In this document: in pieces, positions 35,450-46,333 of the stretch
Layout of the letters: each line of letters starts with the position of its first letter
How positions within the stretch are numbered: position 1 is the first letter of the stretch
The notes under the pieces: model-generated
The model's database searches: none
Seen by the model: only the letters and a program-made list of their open reading frames with translations
What the model was told of the DNA's origin: nothing
Made by a program: the position numbers and the translations under genes
Source: Antilocapra americana
Lineage: Eukaryota > Chordata > Mammalia > Artiodactyla > Antilocapridae
Assembly (NCBI GenBank): GCA_007570785.1
Contig: ML664152.1
Location: forward strand, 5,884,683-5,948,682
Reading direction: 5' to 3'
DNA: 64,000 nucleotides

Positions 35450-35898
35450 ACTGAGGTGGATGAAACTGGAGCCTATTATATAGAGTGAAGTAAGCCAGAA
35501 GGAAAAACAACAATAAAGTATACTAACGCATATATATGGAATTTAGAAAGATGGTAACGATAACCCTATGCGAGACAGCAAAAGAGACACAGATGTATAG
35601 AACAGTCTTTTGGACTCTGTGGGAGAGGGTGAGGATGAGATCATTTGAGAGAATGGCGTTGAAACATGTAAATTATCATATGTGAAACGAGTCACCAGTC
35701 CAGGTTCGATGCATGATTCAGGGTACTTGGGGCTGGTGCACTGGGATGTCCCAGAGGGATGGGATAGAAAGGAAGGTGGAAGAGGGGATCGGGATGGGGA
35801 ACACATGTACACCCATGATGGATTCATGTGAGTGTATGGCAAAACCAATACAATATTATAAAGTAAAAATATTTAAAATAATTAAAATAAATAAATAA
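35450..35898 (+). mobile_element. L1 3' end, truncated
   Basis: Sense L1 from the last ORF2 codons (tggagcctattatatagag) through the 3' UTR, with the standard terminus tatggcaaaaccaataca at about 35837. The A-rich tail at 35860-35898 is an AAAT-type run. The G-tract is broken by substitutions, so this copy is older than the 31 and 41 kb ones. Confidence 0.9.
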
Positions 35899-36021
35899 CA
35901 AGATCAATCATCAATGACTTAAAGATTCAGATTCCAGCTCTTCAGTGTATTTTAATTTCAGAGAGTTCTTGTAGCAACCTGGGGAAGATAACGGAGCAGA
36001 AAAGCAATGAGTGTGGATAGA

Positions 36022-36320
36022 CTACAGTAAGTCCGATGCATATGAACCTTCAAGTTGCGAAATTTCAAAGATGCAAAGTTGGCCTGTATGCTACCTGTTG
36101 TACTATACTACTGTGCTTTCCAAGGTACTGTACTGTAAGATTAAGATTAAAAGTGTTCCTTATTTTGTGTATTTTATTGTTTTTAATATGTGTGTGAAAA
36201 GTACTATAAACTGATTATAGTACAGTACTATATAGCCAGTTGTGTTAGTTGGGTACCCAGGCTAACCTTGTCGGATTTAGGAACCTACTCAGAACAGAGT
36301 TCCTCTATGTGCAGGCAACT
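36022..36320 (+). repeat. Mariner/Tigger-like DNA element, partial copy
   Basis: Begins acagtaagtccgatgcatat, then gaaccttcaagttgcgaaat. The inner ttgtgttagttgggtaccca is the complement of a stretch near 53110-53135. It lacks a clear right end. Confidence 0.55.
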
Positions 36321-36445
36321 TACTATTGTCGATGTTCAACAGTCACTGAGCTCTGGCACCTGCTTACTGCCTTATTCTGGCTATAGCAGGAGAAATATAC
36401 CACTCTTGTCATACATATATGTTAATAATTAGGTCTTGCTTTTAA

Positions 36446-36507
36446 GTTTTTTTTTTTTTTTGATGTGGGCCATTTTTAAGGCTTTATTGAATTTGTTACA
36501 ATATTTG
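36446..36507 (-). mobile_element. CHR-2-type SINE 3' end, antisense
   Basis: T-run, then gatgtgggccatttttaagg and attgaatttgttacaatatt. The remainder is replaced at 36508 by a sense SINE. Confidence 0.75.
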
Positions 36508-36713
36508 GGCTTCCCAGGTGGTATCAGTGGTAAAGAATCTGCCTATCAATGCAGGAGATGCAAGAGACACAGATTTGATCCCTGAGTCAGGAAGATTCCC
36601 TGTGGAAGGAAATGGCAACCCGCTCCAGTATTCTTGCCTGGAAAATTCTCACTGCAACTAGAGTAAAGCCCATGCAGCAATGAATACCCAGCACAGCCAA
36701 AAATAAAATTATT
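36508..36713 (+). mobile_element. Chimeric SINE: Bov-tA head, CHR-2 tail
   Basis: 36508-36650 is Bov-tA (gggcttcccaggtggtatca to ttgcctggaaaattct). From about 36650 it switches to the CHR-2 3' part (gcaactagagtaaagcccat, cacagccaaaaataaaat), without the usual Bov-tA tail. Confidence 0.8.
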
Positions 36714-36716
36714 TGG

Positions 36717-36818
36717 GGGATATATGTATACCTATGGCTGATTCATGTTTAGCTTTGACAGAAAACGGCAAAATTCTGTAAAGCAATTATCCTTCAATAA
36801 AAAATTAATTAATTAAAA
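36717..36818 (+). mobile_element. L1 3' terminus, about 100 bases, older subfamily
   Basis: It shares the gatatatgtatacc to cttcaat ending with the element at 24.0-24.3 kb and directly abuts the chimeric SINE on its left. Confidence 0.8.
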
Positions 36819-36854
36819 AAAGGCATCTATAAAAAATGTCTATGAGTATATGTC

Positions 36855-37010
36855 ATAGAATAATGACTTCCAAAGATGCTCCTGTTCTAATCTCCAGAAC
36901 CTGTGAATATTTTATATGATGTGACAAGAGGAAATTAAGGTTGCTCATCAGCTGTGCTTGACAGAAGGAGATTACCCTGGATTTCTGTGAATACTGTATT
37001 GCAATTTTGA
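36855..37010 (+). repeat. Ancient interspersed repeat fragment, family not named
   Basis: tgacttccaaagatgctcct, taatctccagaacctgtgaa and aggagattaccctggatttc occur in the order of a common old mammalian repeat. Confidence 0.45.
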
Positions 37011-37727
37011 TGAATCAAAGCATCACTTTTACTTTGAGTGATGGTCATTGCTGAGTCTTTGTTAATTTAAATACTTTAATGTGACATGAAAATGTATCTT
37101 GAGAGATGATTTTTCAGAGACTCGTTTCCTAGAACCACAGAAACATAACTGAGCTGACATCTAATTGGTATAAGTAAGTGCTTTGAAATTACACCTCTTA
37201 TTTCTTGGTGGCATGTTTATTGTGAATGGAAATGTCCTAATTGTGCTCAGAAGTAGAAGTAGCATTTTTCACATTCTGCTTTTGGTAGAGCCTGACTTTC
37301 AATAAAAGGAGAAATATTTCACGAAAGATGCAAAAGTAGCCCTCGCTAGCTAACCCTCATGACTCCAGTGCCAGAGAACAGATAATGGAAAGAAGTCATG
37401 TCATCTGCACAAGTGAAGATGAGCAAAATCAGAAATATTACTGAAGCTAGAACATGAAGCACAGCCTCTAAACTCTTCTTCTGCATCAGGTCTTAAGTAT
37501 TTAGAGACTGTGTTCTTTTTTCTGGAATGTTATCTAACCTCCTCGATAAAAACACAGAAATGCATAGTCAATAAGAATGAATTTAAGTCTTGACCCCTAA
37601 AATAAAAGATGAGTTAGCTCAAGAGTGACTGAGATTTTTTCCATCGCATGCTTATCATTTCACAATGATTCAAGGATCTCGAAGAAGCCTTCTTTGATAA
37701 TGCAGTGCCAGCAAATGGGTGTCTGCT
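37011..37727. other. Unique stretch
   Basis: No firm call. A 44-base patch at 37251-37294 resembles 62307-62349. Confidence 0.5.
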
Positions 37728-37893
37728 CTCTTATGGAGGAGAGGAGGATGAGATGGTTGGGTGGCATCACCGACACGATGGATGTGAATTTGAGCACATT
37801 CAGGGAGTTGGTGATGGACCAGGAAGCCTGGCGTTCTGCAGTCCATGGGGTCTCAAAGAGTCAGACATGACTGAGTGACTGAATTGAACTGAA
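37728..37893 (+). mobile_element. BovB 3' terminus, about 165 bases
   Basis: It starts at gaggagaggaggatgagatg, carries the ttggtgatggaccaggaagc step, and ends in tgactgaattgaactgaaat, the BovB terminal repeat. Confidence 0.9.
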
Positions 37894-38144
37894 ATGATGG
37901 GCAACTAGCTCAAACTTCTACTGCTTTCTTCTCCCACATATCTTAACCTCACATCATAAAACTCAACAATTATAAACTCTTCAGGATTGCACAGAAAAGA
38001 TATCAAATTGAAAATCTGTGCAGTTGCAGTGAATTTTGAATTTTGAACTTAAGGAAGCCTAGTGCTAGGCAGAGAGATTTTGAGCCTTCCTACCATTTCT
38101 CAGAACAACCTGACTAATTGAGTCTGGGCCACAAGGGACTTAAC

Positions 38145-38765
38145 CTGTGTAAAGGGTTGAATTATATCCCCTCACCAATGCACATGTGAAATCCTAACCC
38201 CCAGAACCTCAGGATGGGAACTTACTTGGATATAAGGTCATTGCAGATATAATTAGTTACTTTAAGATGAGATCCTACTGGGGTAGGCTGGAGCCCTAAT
38301 CCAAAATGACTGTTGTCCTTGTACAAAGGAGAAATTTGGGCCCATACACACATACACGGGCTTCCAAGGTGGATCTAGTGGTAAAGAACCACTACCAGTA
38401 AAGTGGTAAAGAACCACTACCAGTGCAGAAGACATAAAAGACCTGGGTTTGCACCCTGGGTTGGGATGATCCCTTGGAGAAGGGCATGGCAACCCGATCC
38501 AAAATTTTTTCCTTGAGAATCCCAATGGAAAAAAGTGCAAAAGGTGGACACAACTGAAGTGGATTACCATGCACACACACATATACACAGCCAGGGAGAG
38601 AATCATGTGAAGACTGGAGTTACACTGCCTCAAGGCACAGAACTATCAGAATTCAGAGGAGAAGTCCATATCAGATTCTTTCTAGAGCCTTCAAAGGAAG
38701 CAAAGCCCCACTGACATCTTAATCTCTGACTTCTGGCCTTGAGAACCGCTGCCGAAGACACTCAG
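38145..38765 (+). repeat. Ancient mammalian repeat split by a Bov-tA
   Basis: 38145-38350 (gttgaattatatcccctcac, cctaacccccagaacctcag, gccctaatccaaaatgactg) continues at 38575-38765 (agggagagaatcatgtgaag, ctgacttctggccttgagaa). It is the reverse-orientation relative of the copy at 3795-4115. Family name withheld. Confidence 0.6.
38360..38570 (+). mobile_element. Bov-tA SINE with internal tandem duplication
   Basis: gggcttccaaggtggatcta head. A segment containing gtggtaaagaaccactacca occurs twice (about 38379 and 38403), followed by the body and ggacacaactgaagtggatt. Confidence 0.88.
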
Positions 38766-40891
38766 TTTGCAGTTCACCATGACGGCATTCCCAGCAAACC
38801 AACACCACCCGTTTAACATGCTCCAGCCAAATTCAACCCTCAAGTGCTCAACCAGTTCAGACATGAGTCATCTCATCCTATAAAAAAGGAGGAGAGGCAG
38901 GGCATCTTGTGCAGTAGTGAATTCTAACATCTCTATGAGTCATTTCACTTGTCTGGATCTCAAGTTTTACTCAACTGCTTTTTGAAAAGGTTTAGCTTTT
39001 CTGAAATCTTTCCATTTGCCTTCCCCTAAGGGCAACATAACATAAAATCCCAGAGAGCTTGAGATTTGCCCAAAGCAGTCTGCTATTAGCTTAAACTTGT
39101 ATCAAATCTTGAAAATTCATGTGGATTTTTATTCTTCATCACATTACATGTGCTTGGTTCAATAATAAGTAATATTTGAAGTCATTGATTATTAGGTGAC
39201 ATTGAAGAATTAATATTATGGACTCTGCTCTTCCCGAGATGCATATTCCCTGATCCACACTCACCTATTCTAATGACTGGGACTTCTGTGACAGAACTTC
39301 AGGCTGCATTGTCTATGGTCCCTTCCAGTCCTCAAGCCCTAGACTCCAAGGTCTGTTCATGTGTGTCTCCCTGCATGAATGCCCCATCTAACTTGGTCTT
39401 TGTGGCTGTCAAATTATACACTACCAGAATAAGTTAATATAAATTTAAAATACCACTCAAATTTTAAAACACCACTATTTCACTGGATTGTGTGAAAAGT
39501 AGGTGCCTAAGTGATATATGTGTCCGCGGGCCCACTCCCTACTAGGGCCCTTTCATAATGGCCTGTTGCTTCACGGATCCCTTTGTTGTGTACATAAGAA
39601 ATGATGGCAATAAGGGGAAAAACTGCCTCAGGTTGGACTCTGTGATCATATACCACTGACTTCTCCCGTGAGGACACTTGTGACCGAGTAGCTGACAACC
39701 AGAGTCACACTGCCCAGCCTCACATCACCATGAGGGAAGAGCTCCCCTTAGAGCAGGCATCGCCACTGACCCTGCTTATCACTTGGCACTTGACCTCCCA
39801 ACATGGCCAGTCTCCTGCTCTGTTAAACTGGGAACAGAATCCTTCATGGATCTACTGTGAAAACTTAATGCGATAACACATGTCAAATATTTTTTATGAA
39901 TTCCAAAAGGTTTGTGTGGCTGTCATGAATTATTATTTGGTGTATTTATCAGCCAAAAAAAAAGAAAGGAAGGAAGGAAGATAGAAAGTGACCTCTGAAT
40001 AAATAAACAACAGAATGCCCATGTCCCTGCAAAAAGAAGACCACAAGTCCTGTATTTATATAACATATATATTTAAGGAGATTTCTTCAGAAAATATAGA
40101 AATCAGAATATTTGGTACAAGAGAAGAAAAAACTAAAAAGGTGTATCTTGTCTTGAGACTTTCTTTCCTGCCATTTCTTCTCCTTCCTTCTCCTCCTTTT
40201 GTCAAAAATTGTGCTCAGCACTTCACCTCCAGCTCAGAAACTTGAGTGAATCCTTTCGGTGCATCTAGTTGGTTTACAAGAAATATTGCTCTATTTAATT
40301 GAATTTCTGCTCCTTTGACCCAATTGTCTCAGATGTGGTTGGTAGAAAAGCAACAGAGGAATAAAATTAAATTCCCTAAATATTTCTCCATACTTTCCCA
40401 GAGATTGGCAGGCACATTGTCCATGGCCTGTGCCACCCAGTAAAGAAGACAAATGCCTTGCTGGCTGCTGGAGTCTAAATCAAGACCTGGGGTGTTTTGG
40501 CTAGAGTTGGCCTGGGTTGAAATGTTCTAGCTATTATCATCCTATTGGCAGTGGACTTGTAGATTCTTTGTGTTGGGAGTCTGAGCAAGGTGGTATAAGG
40601 CAAGAGAGAAATCGGTGAAGAGATTCCTTGGTCTTATCAAAATTCTTCAACCTTGATCAACTGTTGTATCTGGAATTACTTGTGTGACTGAATTAGGATT
40701 TCTTAGCAGCTTCCTCCACATCTTACATACTGTGTTTTAAGCCATCATGCTATACATATGACCACATAGATGGATATTTTCATTTCTTTGCAACCTTTTT
40801 ATAGTTTGTAAATATCTATATATTTATTTCCATGTAGTCTGTTTTCTAGTTTAGGAAAATTTAGGTGAGTTCATTGAATGCTGAGTTAGTT
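38766..40891. other. Unique stretch, 2.1 kb
   Basis: Only a possible MIR at 39790 and a GAAG run near 39964-39980 are visible. Confidence 0.5.
39790..39910 (-). repeat. Possible MIR SINE, antisense
   Basis: ctgttaaactgggaacagaa and gaaaacttaatgcgataaca, then acatgtcaaatatttt, follow the complement of MIR. Confidence 0.45.
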
Positions 40892-41106
40892 GTTGTTGTT
40901 GTTGCTCAGTCATGTCCAACTCTTTGTGACTCGATGGATTGTAGCCCACCAGGCCCCTCTGTTCATCAGATTCTCCAGTATATACTGGAGTGGTATACTT
41001 GCCATTTCCTTCTCCAGGGGATCTTCCCGACCCAGGGATTGAACCCATGTCTCCTACAAGTCTCCTTCACTGCAGGCAGATTCTTTACTGTTGAGCCACT
41101 TATTCC
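40892..41106 (-). mobile_element. Bov-tA SINE with GTT repeat at its tail
   Basis: Antisense: (GTT)5 then gctcagtcatgtccaactct, a small duplication around ccagtatatactggagtgg, to ttctttactgttgagccact. Confidence 0.9.
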
Positions 41107-41254
41107 CACCTAATTTTTGGAGGAATTGTTACCCATCCTGCATGATGTTATGTATAGCTCCAGCCCTTTTACTTGTCAAAGAATGAGGTGCTTACCACAT
41201 TGTCAAAATGAGAAACTCTCTTGTATTCTAATTCTTCTCTCCTCTAAGATATCT

Positions 41255-41425
41255 TAGGACAGGAGTCCTCAAACTCTGGGATCTAATGCCTGATGATCTG
41301 AGGTGGAACTGATGTAATAATCATAGAAATAAAGTAAAACCATCATGTTTCCATCCCAACTGGTCCATGGGAAAATTGTCTTCCATTAAGCAGGTCTCTT
41401 GTGCCAAAAAAATTGGGGACTCCAG
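41255..41425 (+). repeat. Small hAT-type DNA element with inverted ends
   Basis: Left end acaggagtcctcaaactctg and right end aattggggactccagct are imperfect inverted repeats. The middle has atctaatgcctgatgatctg and ggtctcttgtgccaaaa. Total about 165 bases, so non-autonomous. Confidence 0.6.
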
Positions 41426-41564
41426 CTTAGGGCATCCGGTAGATTCTAAAATTCTATTTGGGAATTATAATACTGTTTATTCTCCTTTTAAATTTTGCTA
41501 ACTTTTCTCAAATACTGGTGATGGATACATATAGAATATTATGTATTATATGTATGCATAATCT

Positions 41565-41878
41565 TTTTTTTTTTCTTTCTTTTTTTTTATTATTGTTTTT
41601 GCCATACATTGTTATGATATCACCATGGGTTTACATATGCTTCCCCTCCGGGTCCCCCCTCCCTCCTCCCTCCCCCCCGGGAAATCTCGCTGCACCAGTC
41701 CCGAGCTTCAATCCTGGGCTGGCGATTGATTAGACACATGACAATTAACATGCTTCAATGCCCTTCTCCCATCTCATCCCACCCTTACCCTCATCCACAA
41801 AGTCCACAAGTCTATTCTATACATCTGCGTTCCTTTTGTTGTCTCCCATGTTGGGTTCTCATTACTGTCTTTCTAAGG
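41565..41878 (-). mobile_element. L1 3' end, young truncated copy
   Basis: Poly-T at 41565-41590 is followed by antisense L1 3' UTR ending at the tctttctaa step. Over about 290 bases it differs from the copy at 31391-31690 at only about five positions. This marks both as recent members of one subfamily. I did not find a convincing target-site duplication. Confidence 0.9.
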
Positions 41879-42049
41879 TGTAATTTCCTACAGATCTGCT
41901 TATAAATTCTGAACAATAGTAGATACCATTGTGGATTGATTGTCTCACTGACTTATGTAACAGTTTCTGTCCCATCTTACAGAAAATGTGCCCAAAACAC
42001 TTTCCTGTAAAGGAAAGGGAAATCTAGACCTATATCTTTGGTCACTCTA

Positions 42050-42205
42050 CCATGAGCCAATCACTATGCCTAGTTCTTCACATACATCACTTTGTTTTGT
42101 GTTCGCAGGAGTCTTGCAGAGCAGATGATGCTATCCCCAGTTTTTGATGAGCAAACTAAGGTTCACTAAAGTAATCTTTCCAAAATCACTGAGCTAGGTA
42201 TGATG
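42050..42205 (+). repeat. MIR SINE
   Basis: gagccaatcactatgcctag, cttgcagagcagatgatgct, tgatgagcaaactaaggttc. Confidence 0.7.
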
Positions 42206-42249
42206 TGGTCAAAACATTTATATAAAAATGGCATTAGTGGTCCTTGTGA

Positions 42250-42420
42250 TGATAATAGTTGATATTTCCTGAACACCCCACTGTGAAGTAGGCATTGTGC
42301 TGAGCATTTAGACAACTAATATTAATTCAGTGTTGTTATTAGTCTCACTTTACAAATGAAAAAAAAACTGAGGTTATGCAAGATTAAGTCTCATGCAGAA
42401 TTTAAGCCCAGATCTAATGC
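42250..42420 (+). repeat. MIR SINE
   Basis: gatatttcctgaacaccc, aggcattgtgctgagcattt, ctcactttacaaatgaaaaa and then an actgaggttatgcaag step. A second MIR about 45 bases after the previous one, in the same direction. Confidence 0.7.
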
Positions 42421-42764
42421 AAAAACCCCTGTTTTTTATGTGATCTGCCACATGTCCAACTCTTATGAGCTTATTGGGTGACACAACAAGGATACTCTCC
42501 TTTGGAAATCTCATGCTTCATATTTTATGATTGCAGTAGTTTGAAAACTCAAGGCACTTTGATAGATCATGTCAGCCTTTCTCAGTGTTAGCTGGAAATG
42601 TAAGTCAGAGATGAGCTTCTGTTTGGTGACACAAATGTGTGCAAAGGCGAATGTACACAACTTCTCTGGAAAGCAAATATCCTAATTATCTTTAAATATG
42701 AGTTTCTTGGAGCAAGTGTTTAATGTTGAATTTTTGTTGAGAGAAAACATACATATATATGTAA

Positions 42765-42797
<33 letters not shown>

Positions 42798-43494
42798 ATA
42801 ATTATGGTGAATTTTGAAAGCATGGTTTGAATCATTTAACCATGTTCAGTCACAGAGAATAAATCAGTGAAATGCTCACTGGAGAATGACCCATTGAAAC
42901 GATCTCAGGTGTGTCCCAGATCATGGGAATGATAGCTTTCTAATTAAAACGTGCACGATTATCTTCTGACCATGTGAGGCTGCACAGTTGAGGATTTGCT
43001 GTTGTGGTTCTCTCTTCTATGTTCCTGTGATATTTTCCTGTGCATTTGAGAGGTCTCTGTTAAGCAAGGTAAAACCATCTGTCTTGGGAGCCTCATCCTG
43101 AGCCTGTCTGAGTCTCCCCACCCCATGTGGGTGGTGAAGGTGACCCTCTCTGGTCTCCGATGGTAAGGACTTGAAGGAAATTTACAGCCTGCTATGAAAA
43201 GACACATAATCAAAGGCCAAGGATCAGAAGATGCAGAAGCCATCTGCTCTGAGGGTGGAAGGCGAGCCTTGTGCTCACTTATTCCCTTTATTTTATTTTT
43301 ATATAGTTGGCTTTCACTTACCTACATTACTATGCAAAGCAATACAAATCAAAGCAAACCAATTTCTTAACTTAAACTTATCTCCATCATGTGTAGTATG
43401 TACCTACTAGTATAAGTAAAATTTGTCAAAAACTCTGAAGCATTAGAATAACACAATTTCCCTAAAACAATGAGAAAAACTTGTTTTTTGTTAA
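42421..43494. other. Unique stretch around an AT microsatellite
   Basis: Nothing recognised apart from 42750-42802. Confidence 0.5.
42750..42802. repeat. (AT)n-type microsatellite
   Basis: ATAC/AT alternation ending in a run of about 11 AT units at 42778-42798. Confidence 0.92.
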
Positions 43495-43531
43495 AAGACA
43501 TTTATTGAGTGCCTGTTATATAGCAAGTCCC

Positions 43532-43734
43532 TTCAGGTGGTGTTAGTGGTAAAGAATCCCAACTGCCAAGGCAGGAGACACAAGAGACTCAGGTTCAATC
43601 CCTGATTTGGGAAGATCCCCTGGAAGAGGGCAGGGTAACCCACTCCAGTATTCTTGCCTGGGAAATCCCGTGGTCAGAGGAGCCTGGTGAGTCTACAGGG
43701 TTGCAAAAGAGCTGAACGTGAGCGACGGAGCACA
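43532..43734 (+). mobile_element. Bov-tA SINE inside an L2
   Basis: ttcaggtggtgttagtggta head, full body, tail gaacgtgagcgacggagcac. Flanked by a worn duplication of about 15 bases (ttatatagcaagtccc at 43516, ttatataccagtccc at 43735). Confidence 0.9.
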
Positions 43735-43761
43735 TTATATACCAGTCCCTGGGCTAGATGT

Positions 43762-43960
43762 CTGGGTAGTTTCTTCCTTTCTTGTTTTCTTTCTTGGACT
43801 GCGTTCCATCTTAGTTGCAGCACTCAGGTTCCTCCATTTGGACCGCAAGGCCTTCGTTGCCCTGTGGCATGTGGGATCTTAGTTCCCCCTCCAGTGATTG
43901 AACCTGCTTCCCTTGCATTGGAAGGCAGATTCTTAACCACTGCACTACCAGGGAAGTCTT
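43762..43960 (-). mobile_element. CHR-2-type SINE inside an L2
   Basis: Antisense: ttcttggactgcgttccatc, gccctgtggcatgtgggatc, aaccactgcactaccaggga. Confidence 0.88.
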
Positions 43961-44891
43961 ATGGGACACTTGAGTGAACAAAATAGACAAAAAAAAAAAA
44001 AATCTGCCTTAATGGGATGTCTGTTGCAGGGAGGGGCTCCTACATCAAACATCATAAATACACAAATTCTGTCCTAGTTTAGATGATGACAAGAGCCATG
44101 GATGAAAGAAGCATGGAGAGCAGAGGAAGAACCATAGTGTCAGGGCAGCAAAGAGCTGGTGACTGAACAGGCCTCTTTGAGAAAGTGGCAGATGAGGAAA
44201 TTCATAAAGGAAAGAGGTTGCTGCTGAAATGTGCTTGGGCCAAGATCTGAACAGAGCGAAGAGCAAAGGTCTTAGGGCAAGGGTGTGACTGGGGTGTTGA
44301 AGCAGCAGAGCCCATGTGGAGGCAGGGAGATATGAACAGGGGAGAGGTCACAGGGCTGGGGCATGCATCTCAGAGAGGAAGTGAGGAGTCGGGTCTCACG
44401 GGCACCGCAGCCCTGTAGGATCTCCGAGGCTTGGGAGCCACTGCAAGAATTCTAGCAGAGGACATGGCTTCTGCTTTAGGAGCGTCAGTGGCTACTGAGT
44501 TGAGAAAAATACAGTGGGGGCAGAGAGGGCACAGACGGAAAACAGGAGACCCATGCACAGGCTGGGCAGGAGATCCTGGCAGTGAAAGACTGTGACCCTG
44601 ACAGCAGTGGAGATGGGCAGAGGGATCACATTCAGGATGGGTTTTGCAGGTAGAGTGAGCAGGATTTGTTGATGACCTGGATGTGAGCTATGAGCAAAAG
44701 AGCAATCTGCAATAACTCCCTGATGCTTTAGATCATTAACTATCAGGGTGAAAAATCAATTTTAACTAGAAAATGCATATTCTTATAAGGAGAATTACAT
44801 TCTAAATATACATAATCCCAGGATTATGGCAAACAATATGGAGTCAAGAAGAAAACAAAGAAAGGAAATATCAGGTGTACCAGGTAAAGCA

Positions 44892-45284
44892 GGCTGAGTG
44901 CTGAAGAGTTGCTTTTGAATTGTGGTGCTGGAGAGGACTCTTGAAAGTCCCTTAGACTGCAAGGAGATCATACCACTCAACCCTAAAGAAAATAATTCCT
45001 GAATATTTATTGGAAGCACAGGTGTTAAAGCTGAAACTCCAGTATTTTGGTCACCTGATGTGAAGAACTGATTTATTGGAAAAGACACTGATGCTGGGAA
45101 AGATTGAGGGCAGGAGGAGAAGGGGGAGACAGAGGAGGAGATGGTTAGATAGCATCACTGACTCAATGGACGTGAATGTGAGCAAACTCCAGGAGATGGT
45201 TGTGGACAGAGGAGTGTGGCCTGCCTTGCGAATTCCTGAGGTTGCAAAGAGTTGGACACAACGTAGTGACTGAACAACAATAGG
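44892..45284 (+). mobile_element. BovB 3' end, sense
   Basis: It begins in the C-terminal codons (ttgaattgtggtgctggagag) and runs through the 3' UTR to gtgactgaacaacaa at about 45280. A plus-strand frame at 45076-45273 keeps [20 protein letters not shown]. Confidence 0.92.
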
Positions 45285-45422
45285 TGCATCACTAATAGTT
45301 CATTTACACTGAACCTCAGTGACCTCACTGCGGTGTTCAGGTGGGATGGATTACTTCCAGTTTGGATGTGGAGAATTTGAGGCAGGGATCTCTAGGCCTT
45401 TTCTCAAGAATGAGGTGGGTGG

Positions 45423-45545
45423 GACTTCCTTGGTGGTCCAGTGGCCAAGACTCCACCTTCCAGTGCGGTGGAGTACAGGTTTGATCCCCGATCGGGGAGT
45501 AAAATTCAATAAGGACTTTAAAAATGATCCAAAAATTTAAAAAGA
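45423..45545 (+). mobile_element. CHR-2-type SINE, 3'-shortened
   Basis: gacttccttggtggtccagt head, ggtttgatccccgatcgggg, then an A-rich tail. Confidence 0.87.
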
Positions 45546-46333
45546 ATGAAGTGGAGGTAAAGCAAGGGCAGGCAGAGGGAGGTGGGGTCCTAGGACCTCC
45601 TTGCCCCATCCCTCTTCCCTTCTCTCATCTCCACCTGGCAGCTCAGACCAGGGGAGCACAGCAGTGCATTACGGGCCTCAAAGTGGGAAGAACCTAAGTC
45701 TATAAAGATCCAGGTAACACTGTGTGAACATGGTAAGAGGAAACTAAAACTATCCAGATGCTCATTATAGATTCAGATTTTTCTAATAAGCTGCATTTAT
45801 TGTGAACAACATGGTATTTAGCAAATTGGACAGACCTACTCAATCTCACGTTGTATCCTGACTAAAAATGTTCATCCTTCCTTCCATTTCCAAAATTTAG
45901 GTGATGAACTTTATTTTTTCTTTATACATCTTTTTTGGCATTGCTTTTTTAAAAAGCACAGATCGAGAGTGGTGGCCTGCATTTCGTATCAGTTAAAGAC
46001 AAGGGTGGCATAGTGTGCTGGATCCCATGTGATATTCCTCACACATAGCTAGTGAAGCTCTGAACTTTGTTTCTAGTCTCTGTGAGCTCTCCTGAAGTAG
46101 CTCTGTTGCCTCCTGGTGGGGAAATATCTAGAATTTAAGTTGTGTCTGCTAGGATCCTTCTGGAAATGAAGCCAAGGGAAAATAAATCATTTTATTAATC
46201 TTTGGAGGAGCATACGAGCTGGAGCAGAGAATCATAAAATTAAGGTTTTCCTTTTCACTTTTCAGGATACAGTTAGGATAGTTCTCTCTCCCCTACCCCC
46301 AGGTTAGAGGTTTCCAGCTGTCATCCTTGAACA

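Larger units (their letters stand above)
43495..44750 (-). repeat. L2 LINE remnant, antisense, split by two SINEs
   Basis: 43495-43531 and 43735-43761 match the complement of the L2 3' terminus (atttattgagtgcctgttat; tccctgggctagatgtctgg). From 43961, the steps gagtgaacaaaatagacaaa, gagcaaaggtcttagggcaa, ggtagagtgagcaggatttg and gatgacctggatgtgagcta follow the complement of the L2 3' UTR and the end of its reverse transcriptase in the right order. It is old, heavily diverged, and has no open frame. Confidence 0.7.
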
